Shown: one piece after another, positions 39,401-51,959 of the stretch | Position numbering within the stretch: position 1 is the stretch's first letter | Layout of the letters: every line of letters starts with the position of its first letter | Assembly (NCBI GenBank): GCA_026874595.1 | Contig: CM049310.1 | Location: forward strand, 89,661,556 to 89,725,555 | Direction of reading: 5' to 3' | DNA: 64,000 nucleotides | From: Sipunculus nudus | Lineage: Eukaryota; Annelida; Sipuncula; Golfingiida; Sipunculidae | Notes under the pieces: model-generated | What the model saw: only the letters and a program-made list of their open reading frames with translations | Told to the model about the DNA's origin: nothing | The model's database searches: none | Made by a program: the position numbers and the translations under genes

Positions 39401-42400
39401 TTAGTACTTCATAAATAAGATTTTCGACCGTTTTCTGAAGTTATAATGTATTATTCAACTTGTCAGGAGTCTTATTTATGACAGAAATCGTGCAAAACAG
39501 TAGAGATATTGTGATCAAATGAGAAAATAGGTCCCGAAAATCCATAATATCCAATTGAGGAAAAAGCACAATTATACATTTCTGATTTTGATTGAACGAA
39601 TTTGCTCTTTATTTTTATATTCATGTGCACGAACAGGCACTGTTATGTAGCCGGGGAACTAGTCTTCGTCCCTAGGGGTCATAATCGTGTTTAAATTTGG
39701 GAGAATACATCATTTATGTGGTGTTTTTACATAAAGCAAAGCATAAGCAAAACGTAAACAAAGTGTAAGCAAAGGAATTAGGACTTCATAAAAGCGATTT
39801 TCGACCGTTTTCTGAAGTTATAATGTATTATTCGACGTGTCAGGAGTCTTATTTATGACAGAAATCGTTCAAAACAGTAGAGATATTGTGGTCAAATGAG
39901 AAAATAGGTCCCGAGAATCCATAATATCTGATTAAAAAAAGCAGAATTATACATTTCTGATTTTGATTGAACGAATTTGCTCTTTATTTTTATATTCATG
40001 TGCACGAATAGGCACTGTTATGTAGCCCGGGTAGTAGTCTTCGTCCCTACGGGTCAAAATCGTGTTTAAATTCAGGAGAATACATCATTTATGTGGTGTT
40101 TTTACAATAAGCAAAGCATAAGCAAAACGTAGTCAAAGTGTAAGCAAAGGAATAAGAACTTCATAAATGAGATTTTCGACCGTTTATTGAAGTTATAATG
40201 TATTATTCAACTTGTCAGGAGTCTTATTTATGACAGAAATCGTGCAAAACAGTAGAGATATTGAGATCAAATGAGAAAATAGGTCCCGAAAATCCATAAT
40301 ATCCAATTGAGGAAAAAGCACAATTATACATTTCTGATTTTGATTGAACGAATTTGCTCTTTATTTTTATATTCATGTGCACGAACAGGCACTGTTATGT
40401 AGCCGGGGAACTAGTCTTCGTCCCTATGGGTCATAATCGTGTTTAAATTTGGGAGAATACATCATTTATGTGGTGTTTTTACATAAAGCAAAGCATAAGC
40501 AAAACGTAAACAAAGTGTAAGCAAAGGAATTAGGACTTCATAAAAGCGATTTTCGACCGTTTTCTGAAGTTATAATGTATTATTCGACGTGTCAGGAGTC
40601 TTATTTATGACAGAAATCGTTCAAAACAGTAGAGATATTGTGGTCAAATGAGAAAATAGGTCCCGAAAATCCATAATATCTGATTAAAAAAAGCAGAATT
40701 ATACATTTCTGATTTTGATTGAACGAATTTGCTCTTTATTTTTATATTCATGTGCACGAATAGGCACTGTTATGTAGCCCGGGTAGTAGTCTTCGTCCCT
40801 ACGGGTCAAAATCGTGTTTAAATTCAGGAGAATACATCATTTATGTGGTGTTTTTACAATAAGCAAAGCATAAGCAAAACGTAGACAAAGTGTAAGCAAA
40901 GGAATAAGAACTTCATAAATGAGATTTTCGACCGTTTATTGAAGTTATAATGTATTATTCAACTTGTCAGGAGTCTTATTTATGACAGAAATCGTGCAAA
41001 ACAGTAGAGATATTGAGATCAAATCAGAAAATAGGTCCCGAAAATCCATAATTTCCAATTGAGAAAAATGCAGAATTATACATTTCTGATTTTGACTGAA
41101 CGAATTTGCCCTTTATTTTTATATTCATGGGCACGAACAGGCACTGTTATGTAGCCGGGGAACTAGCCTTCGTCCCTATGGGTCATAATCGTGTTTAAAT
41201 TTGGGAGAATACATCATTTATGTAGTGTTTTTACAATAAGCAAAGCATAAGCAAAACGTAAACAAAGTGTAAGCAAAGGAATTAGGACTTCATAAATAAG
41301 ATTTTCGACCGTTTTCTGAAGTTATAATGTATTATTCAACTTGGTAGGAGTCTTATTTATGACAGAAATCGTGCAAAACACTAGAGATATTATGATCAAG
41401 TGAGAAAATAGGTCCCGAAAATCCATAATATCCAATTGAGAAAAAAGCAGAATAATACATTTCTGATTTTGATTGAACGAATTTGCTCTTTATTTTTATA
41501 TTCATGTGCACGAATAGGCACTGTTATGTAGCCGGGGAATTAGCCTTCGTCCCTATGGGTCATAATCGTGTTTAAATTTGGGAAAATACATCATTTATGT
41601 GGTATTTTTACAATAAGCAAAGCATAAGCAAAACGTAAACAAAGTGTAAGGAAAGGAATTAGTACTTCATAAATAAGATTTTCGACCGTTTTTGGAAGTT
41701 ATAATGTATTATTCAACTTGTCAGGAGTCTTATTTATGACAGAAATCGTGCAAAACAGTAGAGATATTGTGATCAAATGAGAAAATAGGTCCCGAAAATC
41801 CATAATATCCAATTGAGAAAAAAGCAGAATTATACATTTCTGATTTTGATTGAACGAATTTGCTCTTTATTTTTATATTCATGTGCACGAACAGGCACTG
41901 TAATGTAGCCCGGGTACTAGTCTTCGTCCCTACGGGTCAAAATCGTGTTTAAATTTAGGAGAATACATCATTTATGTGGTGTTTTTACAATAAGCAATCC
42001 ATAAGCAAAACGTAGACAAAGTGTAAGCAAAGGAATTAGTACTTCATAAATAAGATTTTCGACCGTTTTTTGAAGTTATAATGTATTATTCAACTTGTCA
42101 GGAGTCTTATTTATGACAGAAATCATGCAAAACAGTAGAGATATTGTGATCAAATGAGAAAATAGGTCCCGAAAATCCATAATATCCAATTGAGAAAAAA
42201 GCACAATTATACATTTCTGATTTTGATTGAACGAAATTGCTCTTTATTTTTATATTCATGTGCACGAACAGGCACTGTTATGTAGCCGGGGAACTAGTCT
42301 TCGTCCCTATGGGTCATAATCGTGTTTAAATTTGGTAGAATACATCATTTATGTGGTGTTTTTACATAAAGCAAAGCATAAGCAAAACGTAAACAAAGTG

Positions 42401-44354
42401 TAAGCAAAGGAATTAGGACTTCATAAAAGCGATTTTCGACCGTTTTCTGAAGTTATAATGTATTATTCGACGTGTCAGGAGTCTTATTTATGACAGAAAT
42501 CGTGCAAAACAGTAGAGATATTGTGATCAAATGAGAAAATAGGTCCCGAAAATGCATAATATCCAATTGAGAAAAAAGCACAATTATACATTTCTGATTT
42601 TGATTGAACGAATTTGCTCTTTATTTTTATATTCATGTGCACGAATAGGCACTGTTATGTAGCCCGGGTACTAGTCTTCGTCCCTACGGGTCAAAATCGT
42701 GTTTAAATTCAGGAGAATACATCATTTATGTGGTGTTTTTACAATAAGCAAAGCATAAGCAAAACGTAGACAAAGTGTAAGCAAAGGAATAAGAACTTCG
42801 TTAATGAGATTTTCGACCGTTTATTGAAGTTATAATGTATTATTCAACTTGTCAGGAGTCTTATTTATGACAGAAATTGTGCAAAACAGTAGAGATATTG
42901 AGATCAAATCAGAAAATAGGTCCCCATAATCCATAATATCCAATTGAGAAAAATGCAGAATTATACATTTCTGATTTTGATTGAACGAATTTGCCCTTTA
43001 TTTTTATATTCATGGGCACGAACAGGCACTGTTATGTAGCCGGGGAAATAATCTTCGTCCCTATGGGTCAAAATCGTGTTTAAATTTGAGAGAATACATC
43101 ATTTATGTAGTGTTTTTACAATAAGCAAAGCATAAGCAAAACGTAAACAAAGTGTAAGCAAAGGAATTAGGACTTCATAAAAGCGATTTTCGACCGTTTT
43201 CTGCAGTTATAATGTCTTATTCGACGTGTCAGGAGTCTTATTTATGACAGAAATCGTGCAAAACACTAGAGATATTGTGATCAAGTGAGAAAATAGGTCC
43301 CGAAAATCCATAATATCTCCATAAAAAAAGCAGAATTATACATTTCTGATTTTGATTGAACGAATTTGCTCTTTATTTTTATATTCATGTGCACGAATAG
43401 GCACTGTTATGTAGCCGGGGAAATAGCCTTCGTCCCTATGGGTCATAATCGTGTTTAAATTTGGGAAAATACATAATTTATGTGGTGTTTTTACAATAAG
43501 CAAAGCATAAGCAAAACGTAAACAAAGTGTAAGCAAAGGAATTAGGACTTCATAAATGCGATTTTCGACCGTTTTCTGAAGTTATAATGTATTATTCGAC
43601 GTGTCAGGAGTCTTATTTATGACAGAAATCGTGCAAAACACTAGAGATATTGTGATCAAGTGAGAAAATAGGTCCCGAAAATCCATAATATCTCCATAAA
43701 AAAAGCAGAATTATACATTTCTGATTTTGATTGAACGAATTTGCTCTTTATTTTTATATTCATGTGCACGAACAGGCACTGTTATGTAGCCGGGTAACTA
43801 GTCTTCGTCCCTATGGGTCATAATCGTGTTTAAATTTGGGAGAATACATCATTTATGTGGTGTTTTTACATAAAGCAAAGCATAAGCAAAACGTAAACAA
43901 AGTGTAAGCAAAGGAATTAGGACTTCATAAAAGCGATTTTCGACCGTTTTCTGAAGTTATAATGTATTATTCAACTTGGTAGGAGTCTTATTTATGACAG
44001 AAATCGTGCAAAACACTAGAGATATTATGATCAAGTGAGAAAATAGGTCCCGAAAATCCATAATATCTCATTTAAAAAGAAGTGAGAATGATACATTTCT
44101 GATTTTGATTGAACGAATTTGCTCTTTATTTTTATATTCATGTGCACGAATAGGCACTGTTATGTAGCCGGGGAACTAGCCTTCGTCCCTATGGGTCATA
44201 ATCGTGTTTAAATTTAGGAGAATACATCATTTATGTGGTATTTTTACAATAAGCAAAGCATAAGCAAAACGTAAACAAAGTGTAAGCAAAGGAATTAGTA
44301 CTTCATAAATGCGATTTTCGACCGTTTTCTGAAGTTATAATGTATTATTCAACT
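36448..44354. repeat. 7,907-bp tandem duplication, copy 2
   Basis: Direct neighbour of copy 1, with the single noticed change gattggacg at 39,218. The match runs past the unit end to 44,462 and stops at gcag versus gcac in the linker. From there to about 45.77 kb the array instead resembles 15.8-17.16 kb (offset 28,613 bp), which places an exchange point between unrelated blocks at 44,355-44,462. Confidence 0.93.
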
Positions 44355-44804
44355 TGTCAGGAGTCTTATTTATGACAGAAATCGTGCAAAACAGTAGAGA
44401 TATTGTGATCAAATGAGAAAATAGGTCCCGAAAATCCATAATATCCAATTGAGAAAAAAGCAGAATTATACATTTCTGATTTTGATTGAACGAATTTGCT
44501 CTTTATTTTTATATTCATGTGCACGAACAGGCACTGTTATGTAGCCGGGGAACTAGTCTTCGTCCCTATGGGTCATAATCGTGTTTAAATTTGGGAGAAT
44601 ACATCATTTATGTGGTGTTTTTACATAAAGCAAAGCATAAGCAAAACGTAAACAAAGTGTAAGCAAAGGAATTAGGACTTCATAAAAGCGATTTTCGACC
44701 GTTTTCTGAAGTTATAATGTATTATTCGACGTGTCAGGAGTCTTATTTATGACAGAAATCGTGCAAAACAGTAGATATATTGTGGTCAAATGAGAAAATA
44801 GGTC

Positions 44805-45930
44805 CCGAAAATCCATAATATCTGATTAAAAAAAGCAGAATTATACATTTCTGATTTTGATTGAACGAATTTGCTCTTTATTTTTATATTCATGTGCACG
44901 AATAGGCACTGTTATGTAGCCCGGGTACTAGTCTTCGTCCCTACGGGTCAAAATCGTGTTTAAATTCGGGAGAATACATCATTTATGTGGTGTTTTTACA
45001 ATAAGCAAAGCATAAGCAAAACGTAAAAAAGTGTAAGCAAAGGAATAAGAACTTCATAAATGAGATTTTCGACCGTTTATTGAAGTTATAATCTATTATT
45101 CAACTTGTCAGGAGTCTTATTTATGACAGAAATCGTGCAAAACAGTAGAGATATTGAGATCAAATCAGAAAATAGGTCCCGAAAATCCATAATATCCAAT
45201 TGAGAAAAATGCAGAATTATACATTTCTGATTTTCATTGAACGAATTTGCCCTTTATTTTTATATTCATGAGCACGAACAGGCACTGTTATGTAGCCGGG
45301 GAAATAATCTTCGTCCCTATGGGTCAAAATCGTGTTTAAATTTGAGAGAATACATCATTTATGTGGTGTTTTTACAATAAGCAAAGCATAAGCAAAACGT
45401 AAACAAAGTGTAAGCAAAGGAATTAGGACTTCATAAATGCGATTTTCGACCGTTTTCTGAAGTTATAATGTATTATTCGACGTGTCAGGAGTCTTATTTA
45501 TGACAGAAATCGTGCAAAACACTAGAGATATTGTGATCAAGTGAGAAAATAGGTCCCGAAAATCCATAATATCTCCATAAAAAAAGCAGAATTATACATT
45601 TCTGATTTTGATTGAACGAATTTGCTCTTTATTTTTATATTCATGTGCACGAACAGGCACTGTTATGTAGCCGGGTAACTAGTCTTCGTCCCTATGGGTC
45701 ATAATCGTGTTTAAATTTGGGAGAATACATCATTTATGTGGTGTTTTTACAATAAGCAAAGCATAAGCAAAACGTAAACAAAGTGTAAGCAAAGGAATTA
45801 GTACTTCATAAATAAGATTTTCGACCGTTCTTTGAAGTTATAATGTATTATTCAACTTGTCAGGAATCTTATTTATGACAGAAATCGTGCAAAACAGTAG
45901 AGATATTGTGATCAAATGAGAAAATAGGTC
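44805..45930. repeat. Recurrent three-monomer module (copy 5)
   Basis: Same order of variants as 16,192-17,317: cccgggtact with gtaaaaaagtg, then catgagcac with ggggaaataatc, then the ccataaa linker with gggtaactag. It differs from the 16-kb copy toward its end (gtaaacaaag and ccgttctttg rather than gtagacaaag). The sequence caggaatctt near 45,863 is private. Confidence 0.75.
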
Positions 45931-46349
45931 CCGAAAATCCATAATATCCAATTGAGAAAAAAGCAGAATAATACATTTCTGATTTTGATTGAACGAATTT
46001 GCTCTTTATTTTTATATTCATGTGCACGAACAGGCACTGTTATGTAGCCGGGGAACTAGTCTTCGTCCCTATGGGTCATAATCGTGTTTAAATTTGGGAG
46101 AATACATCATTTATGTGGTGTTTTTACAATAAGCAAAGCATAAGCAAAACGTAAACAAAGTGTAAGCAAAGGAATTAGGACTTCATAAATGCGATTTTCG
46201 ACCGTTTTCTGAAGTTATAATGTATTATTCGACGTGTCAGGAGTCTTATTTATGACAGAAATCGTGCAAAACAGTAGAGATATTGTGATCAAATGAGAAA
46301 ATAGGTCCCGAAAATCCATAATATCCAATTGAGAAAAAAGCAGAATTAT

Positions 46350-49106
46350 ACATTTCTGATTTTGATTGAACGAATTTGCTCTTTATTTTTATATTCATGT
46401 GCACGAACAGGCACTGTTATGTAGCCGGGGAACTAGTCTTCGTCCCTATGGGTCATAATCGTGTTTAAATTTGGGAGAATACATCATTTATGTGGTGTTT
46501 TTACTTAAAGCAAAGCATAAGCAAAACGTAAACAAAGTGTAAGCAAAGGAATTAGGACTTCATAAAAGCGATTTTCGACCGTTTTCTGAAGTTATAATGT
46601 ATTATTCGACGTGTCAGGAGTCTTATTTATGACAGAAATCGTGCAAAACAGTAGATATATTGTGGTCAAATGAGAAAATAGGTCCCGAAAATCCATAATA
46701 TCTGATTAAAAAAAGCAGAATTATACATTTCTGATTTTGATTGAACGAATTTGCTCTTTATTTTTATATTCATGTGCACGAATAGGCACTGTTATGTAGC
46801 CGGGGAACTAGTCTTCGTCCCTATGGGTCATAATCGTGTTTAAATTTGGGAGAATACATCATTTATGTGGTGTTTTTACATAAAGCAAAGCATAAGCAAA
46901 ACGTAAACAAAGTGTAAGCAAAGGAATTAGGACTTCATGAAAGCGATTTTCGACCGTTTTCTGAAGTTATAATGTATTATTCGACGTGTCAGGAGTCTTA
47001 TTTATGACAGAAATCGTGCAAAACAGTAGAGATATTGTGATCAAATGAGAAAATAGGTCCCGAAAATCCATAATATCCAATTAAAAAAAAGCACAATTAT
47101 ACATTTCTGATTTTGATTGAACGAATTTGCTCTTTATTTTTATATTCATGTGCACGAACAGGCAATGTTATGTAGCCGGGGAACTAGTCTTCGTCCCTAG
47201 GGGTCATAATCGTGTTTAAATTTGGGAGAATACATCATTTATGTGGTGTTTTTACATAAAGCAAAGCATAAGCAAATCGTAAACAAAGTGTAAGCAAAGG
47301 AATTAGGACTTCATAAAAGCGATTTTCGACCGTTTTCTGAAGTTATAATGTATTATTCGACGTGTCAGGAGTCTTATTTATGACAGAAATCGTGCAAAAC
47401 ACTAGAGATATTATGATCAAGTGAGAAAATAGGTCCCGAAAATCCATAATATCTCATTTAAAAAAAAGTGAGAATTATACATTTCTGATTTTGATTGAAC
47501 GAATTTGCTCTTTATTTTTATATTCATGTGCACGAATAGGCACTGTTATGTAGCCGGGGAAATAGCCTTCGTCCCTATGGGTCATAATCGTGTTTAAATT
47601 TGGGAAAATACATAATTTATGTGGTATTTTTACAATAAGCAAAGCATAAGCAAAACGTAAACAAAGTGTAAGCAAAGGAATTAGTACTTCATAAATAAGA
47701 TTTTCGACCGTTTATTGAAGTTATAATGTATTATTCAACTTGTCAGGAGTCTTATTTATGACAGAAATCGTGCAAAACAGTAGAGATATTGTGATCAAAT
47801 GAGAAAATAGGTCCCGAAAATCCATAATATCCAATTGAGAAAAAAGCAGAATTATACATTTCTGATTTTGATTGAACGAATTTGCTCTTTATTTTTATAT
47901 TCATGTGCACGAACAGGCACTGTTATGTAGCCCGGGTACTAGTCTTCGTCCCTACGGGTCAAAATCGTGTTTAAATTTAGGAGAATACCTCATTTATGTG
48001 GTGTTTTTACAATAAGCAATGCATAAGCAAAACGTAGACAAAGTGTAAGCAAAGGAATTAGTACTTCATAAATAAGATTTTCGACCGTTTTTTGAAGTTA
48101 TAATGTATTATTCAACTTGTCAGGAGTCTTACTTATGACAGAAATCATGCAAAACAGTAGAGATATTGTGATCAAATGAGAAAATAGGTCCCGAAAATCC
48201 ATAATATCCAATTGAGAAAAAAGCACAATTATACATTTCTGATTTTGATTGAACGAATTTGCTCTTAATTTTTATATTCATGTGCACGAACAGGCACTGT
48301 TATGTAGCCGGGGAACTAGTCTTCGTCCCTATGGGTCATAATCGTGTTTAAATTTGGGAGAATACATCATTTATGTGGTGTTTTTACATAAAGCAAAGCA
48401 TAAGCAAAACGTAAACAAAGTGTAAGCAAAGGAATTAGGACTTCATAAAAGCGATTTTCGACCGTTTTCTGAAGTTATAATGTATTATTCGACGTGTCAG
48501 GAGTCTTATTTATGACAGAAATCGTGCAAAACAGTAGAGATATTGTGATCAAATGAGAAAATAGGTCCCGAAAATGCATAATATCCAATTGAGAAAAAAG
48601 CACAATTATACATTTCTGATTTTGATTGAACGAATTTGCTCTTTATTTTTATATTCATGTGCACGAACAGGCACTGTTATGTAGCCGGGGAACTAGTCTT
48701 CGTCCCTATGGGTCATAATCGTGTTTAAATTTGGGAGAATACATCATTTATGTGGTGTTTTTACATAAAGCAAAGCATAAGCAAATCGTAAACAAAGTGT
48801 AAGCAAAGGAATTAGGACTTCATAAAAGCGATTTTCGACCGTTTTCTGAAGTTATAATGTATTATTCGACGTGTCAGGAGTCTTATTTATGACAGAAATC
48901 GTTCAAAACAATAGAGATATTGTGGTCAAATGAGAAAATAGGTCCCGAAAATCCATAATATCTGATTAAAAAAAGCAGAATTATACATTTCTGATTTTGA
49001 TTGAACGAATTTGCTCTTTATTTTTATATTCATGTGCACGAATAGGCACTGTTATGTAGCCCGGGTACTAGTCTTCGTCCCTACGGGTCAAAATCGTGTT
49101 TAAATT
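46350..49106. repeat. Third copy of part of the 7.9-kb unit (~2.76 kb)
   Basis: Matches about 36,563-39,320 and its duplicate 28,656-31,413, with the markers ttacttaaag (46,501), catgaaagcg (46,936), ggcaatgtt (47,161), caataatttatg-type monomer (47,475-47,675), gtcttactta (48,126) and cgttcaaaacaatag (48,900). It has a private one-base loss in the linker near 47,080 and lacks caggagact. It ends at aaattcagg (49,107), where the other copies have aaatttgag. This copy has drifted more than the 28.5/36.4-kb pair has from each other. Confidence 0.85.
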
Positions 49107-49354
49107 CAGGAGAATACATCATTTATGTGGTGTTTTTACAATAAGCAAAGCATAAGCAAAACGTAGACAAAGTGTAAGCAAAGGAATAAGAACTTCATAA
49201 ATGAGATTTTCGACCGTTTATTGAAGTTATAATGTATTATTCAACTTGTCAGGAGTCTTATTTATGACAGAAATCGTGCAAAACAGTAGAGATATTGAGA
49301 TCAAATCAGAAAATAGGTCCCGAAAATCCATAATATCCAATTGAGAAAAATGCA

Positions 49355-50321
49355 GAATTATACATTTCTGATTTTGATTGAACGAATTTGCTCTTTATTT
49401 TTATATTCATGTGCACGAACAGGCAATGTTATGTAGCCGGGGAACTAGTCTTCGTCCCTAGGGGTCATAATCGTGTTTAAATTTGGGAGAATACATCATT
49501 TATGTGGTGTTTTTACATAAAGCAAAGCATAAGCAAATCGTAAACAAAGTGTAAGCAAAGGAATTAGGACTTCATAAAAGCGATTTTCGACCGTTTTCTG
49601 AAGTTATAATGTATTATTCGACGTGTCAGGAGTCTTATTTATGACAGAAATCGTGCAAAACACTAGAGATATTATGATCAAGTGAGAAAATAGGTCCCGA
49701 AAATCCATAATATCTCATTTAAAAAAAAGTGAGAATTATACATTTCTGATTTTGATTGAACGAATTTGCTCTTTATTTTTATATTCATGTGCACGAATAG
49801 GCACTGTTATGTAGCCGGGGAAATAGCCTTCGTCCCTATGGGTCATAATCGTGTTTAAATTTGGGAAAATACATAATTTATGTGGTATTTTTACAATAAG
49901 CAAAGCATAAGCAAAACGTAAACAAAGTGTAAGCAAAGGAATTAGTACTTCATAAATAAGATTTTCGACCGTTTATTGAAGTTATAATGTATTATTCAAC
50001 TTGTCAGGAGTCTTATTTATGACAGAAATCGTGCAAAACAGTAGAGATATTGTGATCAAATGAGAAAATAGGTCCCGAAAATCCATAATATCCAATTGAG
50101 AAAAAAGCAGAATTATACATTTCTGATTTTGATTGAACGAATTTGCTCTTTATTTTTATATTCATGTGCACGAACAGGCACTGTTATGTAGCCCGGGTAC
50201 TAGTCTTCGTCCCTACGGGTCAAAATCGTGTTTAAATTTAGGAGAATACCTCATTTATGTGGTGTTTTTACAATAAGCAATGCATAAGCAAAACGTAGAC
50301 AAAGTGTAAGCAAAGGAATTA
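49355..50321. repeat. Block shared with 47,094-48,060 (offset 2,261 bp, 6 monomers)
   Basis: Shares ggcaatgtt, taggggtc, caaatcgtaaac, the gggaaatagcc / cataattta monomer and aatacctca / gcaatgcataag in the same order. The match starts just after a linker (aaaaatgcag here, aaaaaaaagcac there) and ends at attagg versus attagt. The limits lie within monomers, as expected for an out-of-register exchange or conversion tract. Confidence 0.8.
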
Positions 50322-51959
50322 GGACTTCATAAATAAGATTTTCGACCGTTTTCTGAAGTTATAATGTATTATTCAACTTGTCAGGAGTCTTATTTATGAC
50401 AGAAATCATGCAAAACAGTAGAGATATTGTGATCAAATGAGAAAATACGTCCCGAAAATCCATAATATCCAATTGAGAAAAAAGCACAATTATACATTTC
50501 TGATTTTGATTGAACGAATTTGCTCTTTATTTTTATATTCATGTGCACGAACAGGCACTGTTATGTAGCCGGGGAACTAGTCTTCGTCCCTATGGGTCAT
50601 AATCGTGTTTAAATTTGGGAGAATACATCATTTATGTGGTATTTTTACAATAAGCAAAGCATAAGCAAAACGTAAACAAAGTGTAAGCAAAGGAATTAGT
50701 ACTGCATAAATAAGATTTTCGACCGTTTTTTGAAGTTATAATGTATTATTCAACTTGTCAGGTGTCTTATTTATGACAGAAATCGTGCAAAACAGTAGAG
50801 ATATTGTGATCAAATGAGAAAATAGGTCCCGAAAATCCATAATATCCAATTGAGAAAAAAGCAGAATTATACATTTCTGATTTTGATTGAACGAATTTGC
50901 TCTTTATTTTTATATTCATGTGCACGAACAGGCACTGTAATGTAGCCCGGGTACTAGTCTTCGTCCCTACGGGTCAAAATCGTGTTTAAATTTAGGAGAA
51001 TACATCATTTATGTGGTGTTTTTACAATAAGCAATGCATAAGCAAAACGTAGACAAAGTGTAAGCAAAGGAATTAGTACTTCATAAATAAGATTTTCGAC
51101 CGTTTTTTGAAGTTATAATGTATTATTCAACTTGTCAGGAGTCTTATTTATGACAGAAATCATGCAAAACAGTAGAGATATTGTGATCAAATGAGAAAAT
51201 AGGTCCCGAAAATCCATAATATCCAATTGAGAAAAAAGCACAATTATACATTTCTGATTTTGAATGAACGAATTTGCTCTTTATTTTTATATTCATGTGC
51301 ACGAACAGGCACTGTTATGTAGCCGGGGAACTAGTCTTCGTCCCTATGGGTCATAATCGTGTTTAAATTTGGGAGAATACATCATTTATGTGGTGTTTTT
51401 ACATAAAGCAAAGCATAAGCAAAACGTAAACAAAGTGTGAGCAAAGGAATTAGGACTTCATAAAAGCGATTTTCGACCGTTTTCTGAAGTTATAATGTAT
51501 TATTCGACGTGTCAGGAGTCTTATTTATGACAGAAATCGTGCAAAACAGTAGAGATATTGTGATCAAATCAGAAAATAGGTCCCGAAAATGCATAATATC
51601 CAATTGAGAAAAAAGCACAATTATACATTTCTGATTTTGATTGAACGAATTTGCTCTTTATTTTTATATTCATGTGCACGGATAGGCACTGTTATGTAGC
51701 CCGGGTACTAGTCTTCGTCCCTACGGGTCAAAATCGTGTTTAAATTCAGGAGAATACATCATTTTTGTGGTGTTTTTACAATAAGCAAAGCATAAGCAAA
51801 ACGTGGACAAAGTGTAAGCAAAGGAATAAGAACTTCATTAATGAGATTTTCGACCGTTTATTGAAGTTATAATGTATTATTCAACTTGTCAGGAGTCTTA
51901 TTTATGACAGAAATCGTGCAAAACAGTAGAGATATTGAGATCAAGTGAGAAAATAGGTC
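50322..51959. repeat. Last left-family monomers before the variant switch
   Basis: About four to five monomers with scattered private changes: aatacgtcccg near 50,446, tactgcata near 50,700, caggtgtctt near 50,759, gattttgaatg near 51,257, gtgtgagc near 51,436, cacggatagg near 51,679, catttttgtgg near 51,770 and acgtggac near 51,802. The density of private changes looks higher by eye than in the centre of the block, consistent with less recent homogenisation near a family border. Confidence 0.65.

Larger units (their letters stand above)
1..51959. repeat. Left-family satellite block (mosaic of ~12 variants)
   Basis: About 138 monomers with mostly ccggggaactag, tatgggtcataatc and gcaaagcataag signatures, interspersed with cccgggtactag / tacgggtcaaaatc variants. 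Linker-type order is partly conserved. For instance the run gag-cag, gag-cac, gatta, gaaaaaaaa-cac, catttaa, ccata recurs near 378, 19,577, 24,095 and 28,240, but there is no single fixed period. Shared segments end abruptly within monomers, as expected of repeated unequal exchange and block amplification. No gene or foreign insertion is seen. Confidence 0.85.

Noticed and set aside
28541-44354. Assembly error as the explanation of the 7.9-kb duplication
   Set aside because: Not excluded, but nothing in the sequence supports it: the junctions are smooth, the phase is kept, one base differs, and a third diverged partial copy shows that such blocks do recur in the array.
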